Positions 25,907 through 36,154 of a stretch of DNA of 64,000 nucleotides are shown piece after piece. This DNA is from Collinsella aerofaciens (lineage in GTDB: Bacteria > Actinomycetota > Coriobacteriia > Coriobacteriales > Coriobacteriaceae). Within the stretch, counting starts at the first letter, position 1; every line of letters starts with the position of its first letter. The stretch lies in the NCBI GenBank assembly GCA_008680965.1, contig NAKE01000001.1, positions 1,550,001 to 1,614,000 on the forward strand, given 5' to 3'. The notes beneath the pieces were generated by a model. That model worked only from the letters and a program-made list of their open reading frames with translations, did no database searches and was not told the origin of the DNA. The position numbers were made by a program, and so were the translations under genes.

Positions 25907-28621
25907 CTACTCGGTACGGGCAACCTGGTCGATGCGGTAACCCTCGATCTGGTCGCCGGGCTTGATGTCCTGGAAGTTCTCCAGGCCAATGCCGCCCTCG
26001 GAACCGCTCTTGAGGCTCTTGGCCTCGTCTTTGTAGTGGCGCATCGAGGCGATCTTACCGTTGAAGACCACGATGCCGTCGCGCACCAGGCGCACGGAAT
26101 CGGTCGCGGCGATCTCGCCCTCCTCGACGCGGACACCGGCGGCGATGCCGACTTTGGGCACCTTGAAGGTGTCCAGGACGGTCGCGGTACCCGTGGAGAC
26201 CTCGACCTCGGTGGGCTTGAGCATGCCGATACGGGCAGCGTCGAGCTCCTCGAGGCACTTGTAGATAACGTCGTAGCAACGGATCTCGACGCCCTCGCGC
26301 TCGGCGGCGGAGCGGGCCTTACCGTCGGGACGCACGCCAAAGCCGATGATGATGGCATTAGAGGCGTCGGCCAGGACGACGTCGGTCTCGTTGATGGCAC
26401 CGACGGCGGAGTGGATCGTGTTGATGCGGACCTCGGACTGATCCATCTTGTCGAGCGAGTCCTGAAGGGCCTCGATGGAACCCTGGACGTCGGCCTTGAT
26501 GATCAGGTTGAGCTCCTTGACCTCGGCGTCGGCGATGGTCTCGAAGAGGTTCTCGAGCGTGACGTGCTTCACGCGGCTCTGCTCCTCGATACGGGCCTTG
26601 AGCGAACGCTCATCGGCCAGGGCACGAGCCTCGCGCTCGTCCTCGAAAACGCGGAACTCGTCACCGGCGTTGGGCACGGACTGCAGGCCCAAGATCTCGA
26701 CGGCGTCGGAGGGGCCGGCCTCGGTGACGGCGTTGCCCTTGGGATCGAGCATGGCGCGGACGCGGCCGTAGGTAAGGCCGGCGACCAGCGTATCGCCCAC
26801 GTGCAGGGTACCGCGGGTCACGAGAACCGTGGCAACCGAACCGCGGCCCTTGTCGAGCTTGGCCTCGAGGACGTTGCCGGAGGCAAAGGTGTCCGGGTTG
26901 GCCTTGAGCTCGAGCACGTCGGCCTGGAGCAGCACGGTCTCGAGCAGGTCGTCGATACCGATCTTCTGCTTGGCCGAGATGTTGACGAACATGTTCTGTC
27001 CGCCCCACTCCTCGGGGATGATGCCGTACTCGGTGAGCTCCTGGCGCACGCGGTCGGGGTTGGCGCCCGGCTTATCGATCTTGTTGACGGCGACGACGAT
27101 GGGTACGCCGGCGGCCTTGGCGTGGTTGATCGACTCGATGGTCTGAGGCATGACGCCGTCGTCGGCGGCGACGATCAGGATGACGATGTCGGTCACCTTG
27201 GCACCGCGGGCACGCATGGCCGTAAAGGTAGCGTGGCCCGGGGTATCGATGAAGGTAATCTTGCGGTCGTTGATCATGACCTGCGAAGCGCCGATGGCCT
27301 GCGTAATGCCGCCCGCCTCGCCGGCAGCGACGCCGGTGTGACGGATGGCGTCGAGCAGGCTCGTCTTGCCGTGGTCGACGTGACCCATGACGGTGACGAC
27401 CGGGGCGCGAGGCTTAAGGTCGGCGGGATCGTCGTAGAACGAGAAGGTGTTCTCCTCCTCGGGGGTGATGATCTTGATCTGACGGCCCAGGTCGTCGGCA
27501 ACGAGCTCGACGAGGTCGTCGGACATGGACTGCGTCATCGTAAGCGGCGTGCCCAGCAGGAACAGGCGCTTGATGATGTCGTTGGCCGGAACGTCGAGCG
27601 CCTCGGCGAGCTCCTGGACGGTAACTCCCTGGGAGACCTTGATGGCATCGAGCTCCTCGGGGTTCACGCCCTGGGCCAACGCCTCCTCAATCTTGCGCTC
27701 CTCCTGAGCCTTAGCGGCCTCGCGCTCGCGCTTCTCCTTGCGCTTCTTGCGGCGACCGGTGGACTCGCGAGAGGCCTCCTCGACGGCAGCGCGGGCCTCC
27801 TCGAGCACCTTCTCGCGGCTGTACTCCTCGGCCTCACGCGCCATGCGGCTGTAGTGGTCCTCTTCGTTGCCGTGACCGCCCTTGCGCTTCTTGCCCTTGC
27901 CCTGCTTGTCGGGGTTAGGGAAGTCCATGCCGGCAGCAACGTTGTTGCTGGCGTTGGTGCGATGGCTGTGCGGACGGCTCTCGGAGGCGTTGCGATCGGA
28001 ATTGTTGTCGGAGGCGTTGCGATCGTTACGACGGCCACCGCGACGGTCGTTATTGCCGCCACGACGGTTGCCGCGCTCGGCGGCGCGCTCGGCCTTGGCC
28101 TTCGCCTCGGCGTCCTTCTTCTCCTTGAGCACGGTCTCCTGTGCGGCGATCTGATCAAGCAGCGAACGGAAGCGCGAACCGGAGTCGGAAGCGGGGACGG
28201 CGCGGCGCTGGGCCTCGCGGGCAGCCTCCTCCTTCTCGCGGGCAAGGCGCTCCTGCTCGGCCTTCTTCTTGGCCTCTGCCTCGGCGCGGGCGGCCTCCTC
28301 GGCAGCCTGGGCGGCGGCGAACTGGCGGCGCTCCTCCTCGCGTGCCTTCTCGGCGGCGATGCGCTCGCGCTCGGCCTCGGCGGCGCGCGCTGCCTCCTCG
28401 GCGGCGGCTGCCTCCTCCTCGGCCTGCTTGGCGGCCTCGACTTCCTTGGCGCGGGCCTCGATCACCGAGGCGAGCTGCTTGCGGACCATGGCGACGTAGG
28501 CGTCCTCCAGCGCGGAGGAAGCGGACTTAGCGGGAATCTTCATTTCGGCGAGATGACCCATCAGTTCCTTGGAGGTCATGCCGAACTCTTTGGCCAGGGT
28601 GGACACACGGACTTTTGCCAT
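25907..28621 (-). CDS. infB: Translation initiation factor IF-2
   Basis: The 904-residue GTPase places initiator tRNA on the 30S subunit. Residues 1-300 are a long, charged extension: an N-terminal IF2N domain ([20 protein letters not shown]), an Ala/Glu/Arg coiled coil at about 50-145 and an Asn/Arg/Gly-rich stretch near 190-235. The G domain begins near 410 with [14 protein letters not shown], then [15 protein letters not shown] and [15 protein letters not shown]. Domains II-IV end in [20 protein letters not shown]. Length and layout are typical of actinobacterial IF-2. It follows nusA by 91 bases, with no separate ylxR gene between them. Confidence 0.97.
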   Translation of the reverse strand: MAKVRVSTLAKEFGMTSKELMGHLAEMKIPAKSASSALEDAYVAMVRKQLASVIEARAKEVEAAKQAEEEAAAAEEAARAAEAERERIAAEKAREEERRQFAAAQAAEEAARAEAEAKKKAEQERLAREKEEAAREAQRRAVPASDSGSRFRSLLDQIAAQETVLKEKKDAEAKAKAERAAERGNRRGGNNDRRGGRRNDRNASDNNSDRNASESRPHSHRTNASNNVAAGMDFPNPDKQGKGKKRKGGHGNEEDHYSRMAREAEEYSREKVLEEARAAVEEASRESTGRRKKRKEKREREAAKAQEERKIEEALAQGVNPEELDAIKVSQGVTVQELAEALDVPANDIIKRLFLLGTPLTMTQSMSDDLVELVADDLGRQIKIITPEEENTFSFYDDPADLKPRAPVVTVMGHVDHGKTSLLDAIRHTGVAAGEAGGITQAIGASQVMINDRKITFIDTPGHATFTAMRARGAKVTDIVILIVAADDGVMPQTIESINHAKAAGVPIVVAVNKIDKPGANPDRVRQELTEYGIIPEEWGGQNMFVNISAKQKIGIDDLLETVLLQADVLELKANPDTFASGNVLEAKLDKGRGSVATVLVTRGTLHVGDTLVAGLTYGRVRAMLDPKGNAVTEAGPSDAVEILGLQSVPNAGDEFRVFEDEREARALADERSLKARIEEQSRVKHVTLENLFETIADAEVKELNLIIKADVQGSIEALQDSLDKMDQSEVRINTIHSAVGAINETDVVLADASNAIIIGFGVRPDGKARSAAEREGVEIRCYDVIYKCLEELDAARIGMLKPTEVEVSTGTATVLDTFKVPKVGIAAGVRVEEGEIAATDSVRLVRDGIVVFNGKIASMRHYKDEAKSLKSGSEGGIGLENFQDIKPGDQIEGYRIDQVARTE

Positions 28622-28712
28622 ATGACTTCACCTACCCTTTCTGGCACCTTGGGTGCCTAGAGACTGAACGAGCGTGGGAGATGCGCCGGGACCTGCCCGG
28701 CGCGACCGCGCG

Positions 28713-29960
28713 CTAGATCAGGTCCTCCGCATCATCGAAGGCGTCGGTGTCGTGGACACCGCAGAAACGGGAGCCGGGGCGGGCCTGGTTGCGGCACTGA
28801 ACGCCGTCCTCGGACACGTACTCGCAGCGACGGACGTCGTCGTCCTCCTCGTCACCGATCAGGTCGGCGGCGGGCTCCTCGTGAACGGGGACGTTCTTGA
28901 GGATGTCGGCGGCAAGGGTCTCGGACTTGATGTCGATGTGCCAGCCGGTCAGGCGAGCGGCGAGGCGGGCATTCTGGCCCTCCTTGCCGATGGCGAGCGA
29001 AAGCTGGTCGTCGGGCACGATGACGCCGGCGTAGGCCTTCTCCTCGTCGATGAGGACGCGGGTGACCTTGGCGGGCGACAGTGCGTTGGCGACGTAAACG
29101 GCCGGATCGGCATCCCACAGGATGACGTCGACGCGCTCGCCGCGGAGCTCGCCCACGACGGCGCGGACACGGCTGCCCTTGGGGCCGACGCAGGCGCCCA
29201 CGGGATCCAGGCGGTCGTCGAGCGAGTGGACGGCGACCTTGGAGCGCTGGCCGGGCTCGCGGGCAATCGACTTGATCTGGACGGTGCCCTCATAGATCTC
29301 GGGCACCTCCTGCTCAAACAGACGACGCATGAGCTCGGGGTGGGTGCGGGAGATGACGATCGGCGGACGGCTGTGCTCGCCGCGAACCGGCTGCAGGTTG
29401 GAGTTGGGATCGCGGACGTCGATGATCACGGCCTTGATGTGCTGGTTGTGCAGGTAGCGCTCGCCCATCGGACGCTCGTTGCGCTCGTTCTCGTAACGGC
29501 GCTGGTCAAAATGCGGCAGCTCGGCCTCGACGCCATCGCGGATCTTGACGATCGTGAAGTCGGGCGTGGACTGCAGCACGGTACCGCTGATGAGGTCACC
29601 GAAACGGCCGGCGAACTCCTCGTAGATCTGCTCGCGGGCGGAGTTGCGCACGATGGCGTTGATCTCGGCCTTGGCGTGCTGGGCGGCGATGCGGCTCGTG
29701 TTCTTGGGGGTGACGTCGATCTCCTCGAACTCGGTGAAGTTGCCCTCCTCGTCCATGGAATCGTCGATCGGCTCCAGGCGATAGACGTAAATCTTGCCGG
29801 TGGTGCGGTCGATGGTCACCTTGGCGCCCCAATCAAGATGCAAGATCTCGGCGTAGCTCTTGGCGAGCGACTGCTCCAGGCGGTCGATCAGGTAGAGCTG
29901 GTCGATGTGCTTATCCTGGCAAAGCTCCATCAGGGCGGACATCATGTCGGATGCTGCCAT
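28713..29960 (-). CDS. nusA: Transcription factor NusA with a Cys/His C-terminal tail
   Basis: The 415-residue factor binds RNA polymerase and controls pausing, termination and antitermination. The N-terminal domain ([20 protein letters not shown]), S1 domain ([18 protein letters not shown]), KH1 ([19 protein letters not shown], preceded by [10 protein letters not shown]) and KH2 ([19 protein letters not shown]) are all in order. Beyond about residue 375 there is an acidic linker and then a C-x9-C-x10-C-x2-H pattern ([11 protein letters not shown] ... FCGVHD) that is not part of ordinary NusA and looks like a small zinc-binding knuckle. It starts one base after the rimP stop. Confidence 0.95.
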   Translation of the reverse strand: MAASDMMSALMELCQDKHIDQLYLIDRLEQSLAKSYAEILHLDWGAKVTIDRTTGKIYVYRLEPIDDSMDEEGNFTEFEEIDVTPKNTSRIAAQHAKAEINAIVRNSAREQIYEEFAGRFGDLISGTVLQSTPDFTIVKIRDGVEAELPHFDQRRYENERNERPMGERYLHNQHIKAVIIDVRDPNSNLQPVRGEHSRPPIVISRTHPELMRRLFEQEVPEIYEGTVQIKSIAREPGQRSKVAVHSLDDRLDPVGACVGPKGSRVRAVVGELRGERVDVILWDADPAVYVANALSPAKVTRVLIDEEKAYAGVIVPDDQLSLAIGKEGQNARLAARLTGWHIDIKSETLAADILKNVPVHEEPAADLIGDEEDDDVRRCEYVSEDGVQCRNQARPGSRFCGVHDTDAFDDAEDLI

Positions 29961-29961
29961 G

Positions 29962-30456
29962 TTAGTTTCCTTCCTTCGCGGGCTTGAAGTCGTAGGTGGG
30001 CTTCAACTTGCACTTTTTAACATCACAGAAATTGAGGGTGACGGACTCGCCGTCCTCGAGCTCGAGGGTCACGTTCGTCTCGGTCGCGGCGGCAATCTTG
30101 CCGGCGTACTTGCGACGGCCCTCGGTGGCGGTGGAGGTGAGCTCACAGTCCTCGCCCACAAAGCGGGCAAAGTCGCGCGGGCGGCGCAGCGGGCGCGCCA
30201 TACCCGGGCTCGACACCTCGAGCGTATAGCTCGAAGAAATGGGGTCGAGCTCCTCGATCACGTCGCCGACCCACTTGGTATTGGCCGTGACGTCGTTGAG
30301 CGACAGGCTCTGACCCTCGGCACCCTCGATACGCACACGCACGCAGGGGGCCTTGGTGGCGCCCACGAGCTCAACGTCGACAATATCGACATCGTGCTGG
30401 GGAGCGACGGCCTCGAGCGCGTCGATGATCGCCTGCTCGGTCTTGGTCTTGACCAT
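29962..30456 (-). CDS. rimP: Ribosome maturation factor RimP
   Basis: The 164-residue protein assists 30S subunit assembly. The start at 30456 is fixed by GGAGGT seven bases upstream and gives MVKTKTEQAIIDALEAVAPQ as the N-terminus; the frame is open much further but that part is leader. Motifs are VDIVDVELVGATKAPCVRVRIE near residue 23 and YTLEVSSPGMARPLRRPRDF near 75, followed by a C-terminal SH3-like domain. It is the first gene of the rimP-nusA-infB-rbfA operon and lies 18 bases beyond a leader terminator. Confidence 0.93.
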   Translation of the reverse strand: MVKTKTEQAIIDALEAVAPQHDVDIVDVELVGATKAPCVRVRIEGAEGQSLSLNDVTANTKWVGDVIEELDPISSSYTLEVSSPGMARPLRRPRDFARFVGEDCELTSTATEGRRKYAGKIAAATETNVTLELEDGESVTLNFCDVKKCKLKPTYDFKPAKEGN

Positions 30457-30476
30457 TGCGGCACCTCCATCCATAC

Positions 30477-30509
30477 AAAAAAGAAGCGGGGCCGAAACCC
30501 CACTTCTTT
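30477..30509 (-). terminator. Leader terminator (attenuator candidate) upstream of rimP-nusA-infB
   Basis: On the minus strand AAGAAGTGGGG pairs with CCCCGCTTCTT (one G-U pair) around TTTCGG and is followed directly by six Ts, a textbook intrinsic terminator. It starts about 20 bases after the predicted transcription start and ends nine bases before the rimP ribosome site. No minus-strand gene lies upstream for 1 kb, so it can only act on the rimP operon's own leader on this strand. Confidence 0.8.
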
Positions 30510-30534
30510 CAATTACTACTTCATTTGCAAGCAA

Positions 30535-30563
30535 ACTATACCAATACCTGCGAAAACGTGCAA
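30535..30563 (-). promoter_or_regulatory. Promoter of the rimP-nusA-infB operon
   Basis: A -35 TTGCAC (30563-30558) and a -10 TATAGT (30540-30535) are spaced by 17 bases, with a TGG just before the -10 that resembles an extended -10. The predicted start is near 30528, giving a leader of about 70 bases that contains the terminator at 30477-30509. Confidence 0.75.
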
Positions 30564-30825
30564 GCGTCAAAGAAATTCGCAGGTCAGCGCGCCCACAGCT
30601 TCTCCACAAGAATAGGACAATTAGACGAGGACTCCTGTGCGGTGCTCCCCAAAAGCCCCAAAACGGGCCATGCGTCCCAGCGCGACGACCGAATCGGGCC
30701 CTATGGGCATTCCATCCCTGGGCGCACATCGGCCAGACTAAAGCTGAGAGGCATTCTGTAGCGAGAAAGCCTGCCGCACGCATTGACCGCACAACCTTCC
30801 AGTATCTCTACGGCAAGGAGGATCC

Positions 30826-31398
30826 ATGGAACGCCTAGGCACCCTCTGCGCGACCGCGCTCATCGTCGCTGCCTGCTCGTTCGCTCTGGCGGGCTGCAGC
30901 AACATCGATGGTAAAACCGGACCATGCGAGCCGGATCTCGGCAGCGCCAAAGCCATCGAGAAAACGACGCCTTCGGAGCGCTTCGACAAAATAGACGAAG
31001 ATATAGTCGACCCCCAGGGCTTAGGTCCCGACCCTCAAGAACAGTTCCCCATCGACCTTGAGGCAGACGAAAATGTCCATGTTGCCTGCGTGGGCAAGGA
31101 CACGGATGGCTACGGCGACGCCGTGTTGGTCTTTGCGGTGACAAACAACACCGATGTCGACATGATGTTTGGCGATGTCGATGCTTATGCCTACGTCAAC
31201 GGTGTCGTCCGCGACGTGCGCATGCGCCAGCCCGTCGCCGCAGGCGAAGGAGCGACCGCGATGCTCGCCTTTGTAGGCACCTTCGACGATCCGGACTTTG
31301 ACGTGAACAACGACCTCAACGACATCTACCTCAACATCTGGATGTTTGAGGAGCAAAGCGGCAACGTCTACTTTAGGGACCTGGTGCACATTCCGTAG
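30826..31398 (+). CDS. Putative lipoprotein of unknown function
   Basis: This 190-residue protein begins with a lipoprotein signal: a hydrophobic stretch (LCATALIVAACSFALAGC) ending in the lipobox LAGC, so Cys23 would be lipidated and the protein held on the outer face of the membrane. After an acidic linker, residues 80-190 look like an immunoglobulin-like beta domain of the DUF4352/DUF5067 sort (VLVFAVTNNTDVDMMFGDVD, then VAAGEGATAMLAFVG). AAGGAGG lies five bases before the ATG. It is one of very few plus-strand genes and sits alone between the divergent rimP operon and the convergent leuS. I cannot assign a ligand. Confidence 0.75.
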   Translation: MERLGTLCATALIVAACSFALAGCSNIDGKTGPCEPDLGSAKAIEKTTPSERFDKIDEDIVDPQGLGPDPQEQFPIDLEADENVHVACVGKDTDGYGDAVLVFAVTNNTDVDMMFGDVDAYAYVNGVVRDVRMRQPVAAGEGATAMLAFVGTFDDPDFDVNNDLNDIYLNIWMFEEQSGNVYFRDLVHIP

Positions 31399-31440
31399 CG
31401 GGTGGCGCTAGGCACAAGCCAAGCATGGCATATAACGCAA

Positions 31441-31474
31441 GACGAGGGACGACCCAATCGGATCGCCCCTCGTC
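31441..31474. terminator. Bidirectional terminator between the lipoprotein gene and leuS
   Basis: GACGAGGG and CCCTCGTC form a stem extended by an inner CGA/TCG pairing around a variable loop; TTTTG follows on the plus strand. It lies between the two convergent genes, 43 bases after the lipoprotein stop. Confidence 0.75.
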
Positions 31475-31502
31475 TTTTGTGCGTCAACTATGTGCGCGAG
31501 GT

Positions 31503-34079
31503 TTACTTAACCACCAGGTTGACCAGCTTGCCGGGCACGCAGATGGCCTTGACGACCGTCTTGCCCTCGGTCCACTTGGTAACAGCAGCCTCGGCGGCAG
31601 CCTGCATTTCCTCGTTGGAGGCGTCGCGGGCCACGTCGATGCGGCCACGGACCTTGCCGAGTACCTGGACGACGATCTGCACCGTGTCCTCGATGGACTC
31701 GGCCAGGTCGAACTCGGGCCAAGCGGCGGTGTAGGCGTTGCCCTCGCAGCCGAGCGCCTCGTGCCACAGCTCGTCAGCCCAGAACGGGCAGATGGGCGCC
31801 AGGACGCTCACGATGTCCTTGGCCACGCCGTAGCACAGGGCCTTGTCGCGGTCAGCACCCTCGGTGGCGTTGAGGTAGGCGCTCGCCGCGTTGACGAGCT
31901 CCATGACGGCCGAGATCGCGGTGTTGAACTGGCCGCGATCGAAGTCCTCGGTGCACTTGGCGATGGTGCGGTGACGCTCGCGGTAGAGCTTCATCGCAAC
32001 CTCGTCGAGCGCGGACTTGTCGAGGGACACGTTGGCATCGCCAGACTGGACGAGCTGCCACACGATACGCCAGGCGCGCTTGATAAAGCGGTTAGCACCC
32101 TCGACGGCCTTGGGATCCCAGTCGAAGTCTTTCTCGGGCGGGGCGATAAACAGGATCGCCAGACGCATGGTGTCGGCGCCGTAGGGCTCGATAACCGAGC
32201 TCGGGGGCACGACATTGCCCTTGGACTTGGACATGGTGTCGCCGTTCTCGTCCTTGACCATGCCCTGGCACAGCAGGTTGGTGAAGGGCTCGTCCACGCT
32301 CAGCAGGCCCAGATCGCGCAGCGCCTTGGTAAAGAAGCGGCTGTAGAGCAGGTGCAAAATGGCGTGCTCGATACCACCGATGTAGTTATCGACGGGCATC
32401 CAACGGTCGGCGGCTTCGCGGGAGAAGGGCAGCTCGGTGTTGTGCGGGTCGGTATAGCGCAGGTAATACCAGCTGGAGCAGGTGAAGGTGTCCATGGTAT
32501 CGGTCTCGCGCTTGGCCGGGCGACCGCAGACCGGGCAGGTGGTCTCGTAGAACTCCTTGCACTCGGCGAGGGTCTCGCCGGCGCCCAGGTCCAGGTTCTC
32601 GGGCAGCGTCACCGGCAGCTGATCCTCGGGCACGGGCACAATACCGCAGTGCTCGCAGTGGATGGCCGGGATGGGGTTGCCCCAATAGCGCTGACGGCTG
32701 ATGAGCCAGTCGCGCAGGCGGAACTCGACCTTGCGACGACCGCAGCCCATGGCCTCGAGGTCGGCCACGATGGCAGCCTCGCCCTCGGAGTGCTTACCGC
32801 CGCGCATGCCGGTGTACTTGCCGGACTGGACGAGCGTGCCCTCGGCAGCGTGGGCGCAATCCCAGTCGACGGTCTCGGCATGGAAGGTATCGATGGTCTC
32901 GCCACTGGCCTCGACGGCAGCGCGATCGTCATCGTCCAGAATGATCGGCACGATCGGCAGGTCGTACTTGCGGGCAAACTCAAAGTCGCGCTGGTCGCCG
33001 CAGGGAACGGCCATGACGGCGCCGGTGCCGTAGTCGGCAACGACATAATCGGCAACCCACACGGGGACCTTCTCGCCGTTCACAGGGTTCACCACGTAGC
33101 GGCCGGTAAAGGCACCGTGCTTCTCGAGGGTGCCCTGGGCACGCTCGACGGCAGAGATATGCTTGGAGTCCTCGACGATCTTGGTGACGGCCTCCTCGTT
33201 CTCCGTGCCCTCGACGAGCTCGTGCAGACGAGCGTACTCGGGAGCCAGGACAAAGAAGGAGACGCCAAAGAGGGTATCGGCACGCGTGGTGAAGACGGTG
33301 ATCTTGCCCTCATCGCCCTCGATGGGCTCGCCATCCTGGTCGCACAGGGTAAAGTCGACCTCGGCACCCTCGGAGCGACCGATCCAGTTGGCCTGCATCT
33401 GCTTGACGCGCTCGGGCCAACCGGGAAGCTTCTCCAGATCATCGAGCAGCTCCTGGGAATACTCGGTGATCTTGAAGTACCACTGTTCAAGGTCGCGCTT
33501 CTCGGGCTCGGTGCCGCAGCGCCAGCACTTGCCCTCGGTGACCTGCTCGTTGGCCAGAACGGTCTTGCAGGTGGGGCACCAGTTGACCGGGTTCTTCTTG
33601 CGGTAGACCAAGCCCTTTTCCCACAGCTTCTCAAAAATCCACTGACCCCAGCGGTAGTAGTCGGGGCTGCAGGTCTTGACCATGCGATCCAGATCGTAGG
33701 AGAAGCCCATGCGCTTCATCGTGGCGAGCGCCTGGTCCATATTCTTATACGTCCAGGCGGCAGCCTGCGTATTGTGCTTGATGGCGGCGTTCTCGGCAGG
33801 CAGGCCAAAGGCGTCAAAGCCGATGGGATGCAGAACGTCGTAGCCGCGCATGCGGGCCTGACGGGCCATGGCATCGCCGATGGTATAGTTGCGCGCGTGG
33901 CCCATGTGCAGGTCGCCCGACGGATACGGGAACATCTCGAGCACATACTTCTTGGGCTTGCTGTCGTCGGTGTCGACGGCAAAGAGTTTGGAGTCCTCCC
34001 AGGCCTTCATCCACTTGGACTCAATGGCCTGCGCGTCGTAGGCAGGGATCTCATCCTTATGATCTGTGCAATCGCACAT
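31503..34079 (-). CDS. leuS: Leucyl-tRNA synthetase
   Basis: The 858-residue class I synthetase charges tRNA-Leu. The HIGH-like motif is [15 protein letters not shown] near residue 50 and the KMSKS loop is MSKSKGN near 615. A CP1 editing domain separates them (residues about 225-420), and zinc-knuckle pairs CPTC/CWRC lie near 160-180 with a further CEHC/CPVC group near 480-530. AAAGGAGC precedes the ATG. The upstream leader holds a long hairpin (34103-34221) but no T-box signature. Confidence 0.96.
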   Translation of the reverse strand: MCDCTDHKDEIPAYDAQAIESKWMKAWEDSKLFAVDTDDSKPKKYVLEMFPYPSGDLHMGHARNYTIGDAMARQARMRGYDVLHPIGFDAFGLPAENAAIKHNTQAAAWTYKNMDQALATMKRMGFSYDLDRMVKTCSPDYYRWGQWIFEKLWEKGLVYRKKNPVNWCPTCKTVLANEQVTEGKCWRCGTEPEKRDLEQWYFKITEYSQELLDDLEKLPGWPERVKQMQANWIGRSEGAEVDFTLCDQDGEPIEGDEGKITVFTTRADTLFGVSFFVLAPEYARLHELVEGTENEEAVTKIVEDSKHISAVERAQGTLEKHGAFTGRYVVNPVNGEKVPVWVADYVVADYGTGAVMAVPCGDQRDFEFARKYDLPIVPIILDDDDRAAVEASGETIDTFHAETVDWDCAHAAEGTLVQSGKYTGMRGGKHSEGEAAIVADLEAMGCGRRKVEFRLRDWLISRQRYWGNPIPAIHCEHCGIVPVPEDQLPVTLPENLDLGAGETLAECKEFYETTCPVCGRPAKRETDTMDTFTCSSWYYLRYTDPHNTELPFSREAADRWMPVDNYIGGIEHAILHLLYSRFFTKALRDLGLLSVDEPFTNLLCQGMVKDENGDTMSKSKGNVVPPSSVIEPYGADTMRLAILFIAPPEKDFDWDPKAVEGANRFIKRAWRIVWQLVQSGDANVSLDKSALDEVAMKLYRERHRTIAKCTEDFDRGQFNTAISAVMELVNAASAYLNATEGADRDKALCYGVAKDIVSVLAPICPFWADELWHEALGCEGNAYTAAWPEFDLAESIEDTVQIVVQVLGKVRGRIDVARDASNEEMQAAAEAAVTKWTEGKTVVKAICVPGKLVNLVVK

Positions 34080-34102
34080 ATCAGCTCCTTTAATCTTAGA
34101 TG

Positions 34103-34221
34103 GGGTCGGTCGGCTTAGCTTTATTCGCTACTGCGGACAGTCCTGCGCAAGACGAAGAGCACATTAAGTGCTCTTCTTTGCGTGCGGAACTTGTAGCGAA
34201 CAAAGCTAAGCCGCCCGACCC
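34103..34221. repeat. Long imperfect inverted repeat in the leuS leader
   Basis: The two outer arms, 34103-34131 and 34193-34221, match over 29 bases with two differences (common core CGGCTTAGCTTT). Towards the centre a second stem, GAAGAGCAC/GTGCTCTTC with flanking CGCAA/TTGCG, closes on a short ATTAA loop. The whole could fold into one hairpin of more than 100 bases starting about 24 bases before the leuS start codon. It may be a mobile miniature repeat or a leader structure; nothing decides between these. Confidence 0.7.
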
Positions 34222-34255
34222 TAAGGTTAACTCGACTGATGATAGCAAATACGAG

Positions 34256-34290
34256 AAGCGAGATGCCTGCGACTTGCAGGCATCTCGCTT
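34256..34290. terminator. Strong hairpin, probable terminator between guaB and leuS
   Basis: AAGCGAGATGCCTGC pairs perfectly over 15 bases with GCAGGCATCTCGCTT around GACTT. It lies downstream of guaB on the minus strand and could isolate the guaB and leuS transcripts; T tracts are weak on both sides. Confidence 0.7.
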
Positions 34291-34350
34291 TATCTAAATA
34301 ACGTAGTTGATACTCAACCGCTATTTGTTAATAGTCCTAGCATGGACGGG

Positions 34351-34445
34351 TTTTCCAAGTGCCGCAGATTGCCGTGAAAGAGGAGCGACGCGTACTTTGG
34401 TACGCGAGCGACGGTTTGAACGGCAAGGTGCGGTGCTTGGGAAAG
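34351..34445 (-). ncRNA. Structured intergenic element, copy 1 (3' of guaB)
   Basis: A 44-base core (34376-34419, plus strand GAAAGAGGAGCGACGCGTAC then TTTGGTACGCGAGCGACGGTT) is enclosed by a long imperfect stem: 34351-34375 pairs with 34420-34444. The core has its own GCGTAC/GTACGC hairpin. The same core recurs at 42175-42213 with a different enclosing stem: the pair next to the core is T-A here (GCCGT/ACGGC) and C-G there (GCCGC/GCGGC), a compensatory change. It begins five bases after the guaB stop. Strand is assigned from its shared orientation relative to the upstream gene in both copies. Function unknown. Confidence 0.6.
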
Positions 34446-34449
34446 CCAC

Positions 34450-35961
34450 TTATCGATAGGAAACGCTCTGCTGGGAGTCCTTGACGACTACGTCGTGGGC
34501 GCCGCCTTCGACGATGGAGGTGGAACTAACCAGCGTCAGGCGCGCCTTTTCCTGGAGCTCGGGGATCGAGAGGGCGCCGCAGTTGCACATCGTGGACTTG
34601 ACCTTATAGAGCGTGCCACCCACGCCGTCCTTGAGGGAGCCGGCGTAGGGAACGTAGGAGTCGACGCCCTCGACGAAGCTGAGCTTCGCGGCGCCGCCCA
34701 GGTCGTAACGCTGCCAGTTGCGGGCACGCGCAGAACCCTCGCCCCAGTACTCCTTCATGTACTGGCCATTGACGTTGACGCGCTCGGTCGGACTCTCGTC
34801 AAAGCGAGCGAAGTAGCGGCCCAGCATCATAAAGTCGGCACCCATGGCAAGAGCGAGCGTCATGTGGTAGTCGTAGACGATGCCGCCGTCGGAGCAGACG
34901 GGCACGTAGACGCCGGTCTCCTCGTAGTACTCGTCGCGAGCGCGGCAGACGTCGATCAGCGCGGTGGCCTGGCCGCGGCCGATACCCTTGGTCTCGCGGG
35001 TAATGCAGATGGAGCCGCCGCCGATACCGACCTTGATGAAGTCGGCACCGCAGTCGGCCAAGAAGCGGAAGCCCTCGGCGTCGACGACGTTACCGGCACC
35101 GACCTTGACGTCCTCGCCGTAGTTGGCGCGAATCCACTCGATGGTGCGCTTCTGCCACTCGCTGAAGCCCTCGGAAGAGTCGATGCACAGGACATCGGCG
35201 CCGGCCTCGATGAGCAGCGGCACGCGCTCGGCATAGTCGCGGGTGTTAATACCGGCGCCGACCATGTAGCGCTTGTCGTTATCGAGCAGCTCGTTGGGGT
35301 TGGTCTTGTGGCTGTCGTAGTCCTTGCGGAAGACGATGCCCATGAGGTGATCGTTGTCGTCGACAATGGGCAGGGCGTTGAGCTTGTTATCCCAGATGAC
35401 GTCGTTGGCAACCTTGAGGCTGATGTTCTTGTCGCCCACGATGAGCTGCTCACGCGGGGTCATGAACTCGGAGACCTTCGTCTGGTGGTCATCGCGACTG
35501 GGGCGATAGTCACGGCTGGTGACGATGCCCAGGAGCTTACCCTTGGGAGTACCGTCGTCGGTGACCGGCATGGTGGAATGACCGGTCTTCTCCTTGAGCT
35601 CAATGACCTGCTCCATGGTCATGTCGGGGGTCAGCGTGGAATCGGACTGAACGAAGCCGGCCTTGTGATCCTTGACGGCCTTGACCATAGCGGCCTCGGA
35701 CTCGGCGCTCTGGGAACCGTAAATGAAGGACAGGCCACCCTCGGTAGCGAGCGCGACACCCATGTCGACGCCCGAGACGGACTGCATGATGGCGGAAACC
35801 ATGGGGATGTTCAAGGTGATTGCCGGCTTCTCACCGCGCTTAAAGCGGGTCAGCGGCGTCTTAAGAGAGACGTTGTTGGGGATGCACTGCGAGGACGAGT
35901 AACCAGGGACCAGCAGATACTCCGAAAACGTGTGGGACTCACCGGGAAAGAACGTAGCCAT
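34450..35961 (-). CDS. guaB: Inosine-5'-monophosphate dehydrogenase (protist-like type)
   Basis: The 503-residue enzyme oxidises IMP to XMP with NAD, the committed step to GMP. The catalytic loop is [20 protein letters not shown] with Cys319, and the flap contains [20 protein letters not shown] near residue 410-430, which includes the Arg-Tyr dyad that activates water. Two CBS repeats occupy about residues 95-220 ([40 protein letters not shown]). From memory of the family, length 503, Cys319 and the flap sequence resemble the Tritrichomonas foetus enzyme more than the E. coli one. It is divergent from the ModE-like regulator. Confidence 0.94.
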   Translation of the reverse strand: MATFFPGESHTFSEYLLVPGYSSSQCIPNNVSLKTPLTRFKRGEKPAITLNIPMVSAIMQSVSGVDMGVALATEGGLSFIYGSQSAESEAAMVKAVKDHKAGFVQSDSTLTPDMTMEQVIELKEKTGHSTMPVTDDGTPKGKLLGIVTSRDYRPSRDDHQTKVSEFMTPREQLIVGDKNISLKVANDVIWDNKLNALPIVDDNDHLMGIVFRKDYDSHKTNPNELLDNDKRYMVGAGINTRDYAERVPLLIEAGADVLCIDSSEGFSEWQKRTIEWIRANYGEDVKVGAGNVVDAEGFRFLADCGADFIKVGIGGGSICITRETKGIGRGQATALIDVCRARDEYYEETGVYVPVCSDGGIVYDYHMTLALAMGADFMMLGRYFARFDESPTERVNVNGQYMKEYWGEGSARARNWQRYDLGGAAKLSFVEGVDSYVPYAGSLKDGVGGTLYKVKSTMCNCGALSIPELQEKARLTLVSSTSIVEGGAHDVVVKDSQQSVSYR

Positions 35962-36154
35962 GTTTCTCCTTTTTCCATGCGACCGGTCGGCTGCAGGCCT
36001 CGTAGGACCCAGCCCAACCTTGGGCGCCCAATACTGGGGAAGTATCTTAACGCACTTTGACTGCTACAATGCATGATTTAAGAAGAGCACATGAGGGTTT
36101 GACGCAGGCTTTGCGTTTGCCCAGCAAACACTTTAGCGGGGAGACGTGAGGCAC

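Noticed and set aside
26036..28660. An 874-codon open frame on the plus strand opposite infB, and similar long plus-strand frames opposite smc, leuS, recG and others
   Set aside because: They are antisense shadows produced by strong codon bias in GC-rich genes; their translations are low-complexity Leu/Gly/Asp/Arg strings without motifs, while the minus-strand frames encode clear families.
34080..34449. A T-box or leader-peptide riboswitch before leuS
   Set aside because: No T-box consensus (AGGGTGGNACCGCG type) or leucine-rich leader frame is present on the minus strand; only hairpins are seen.
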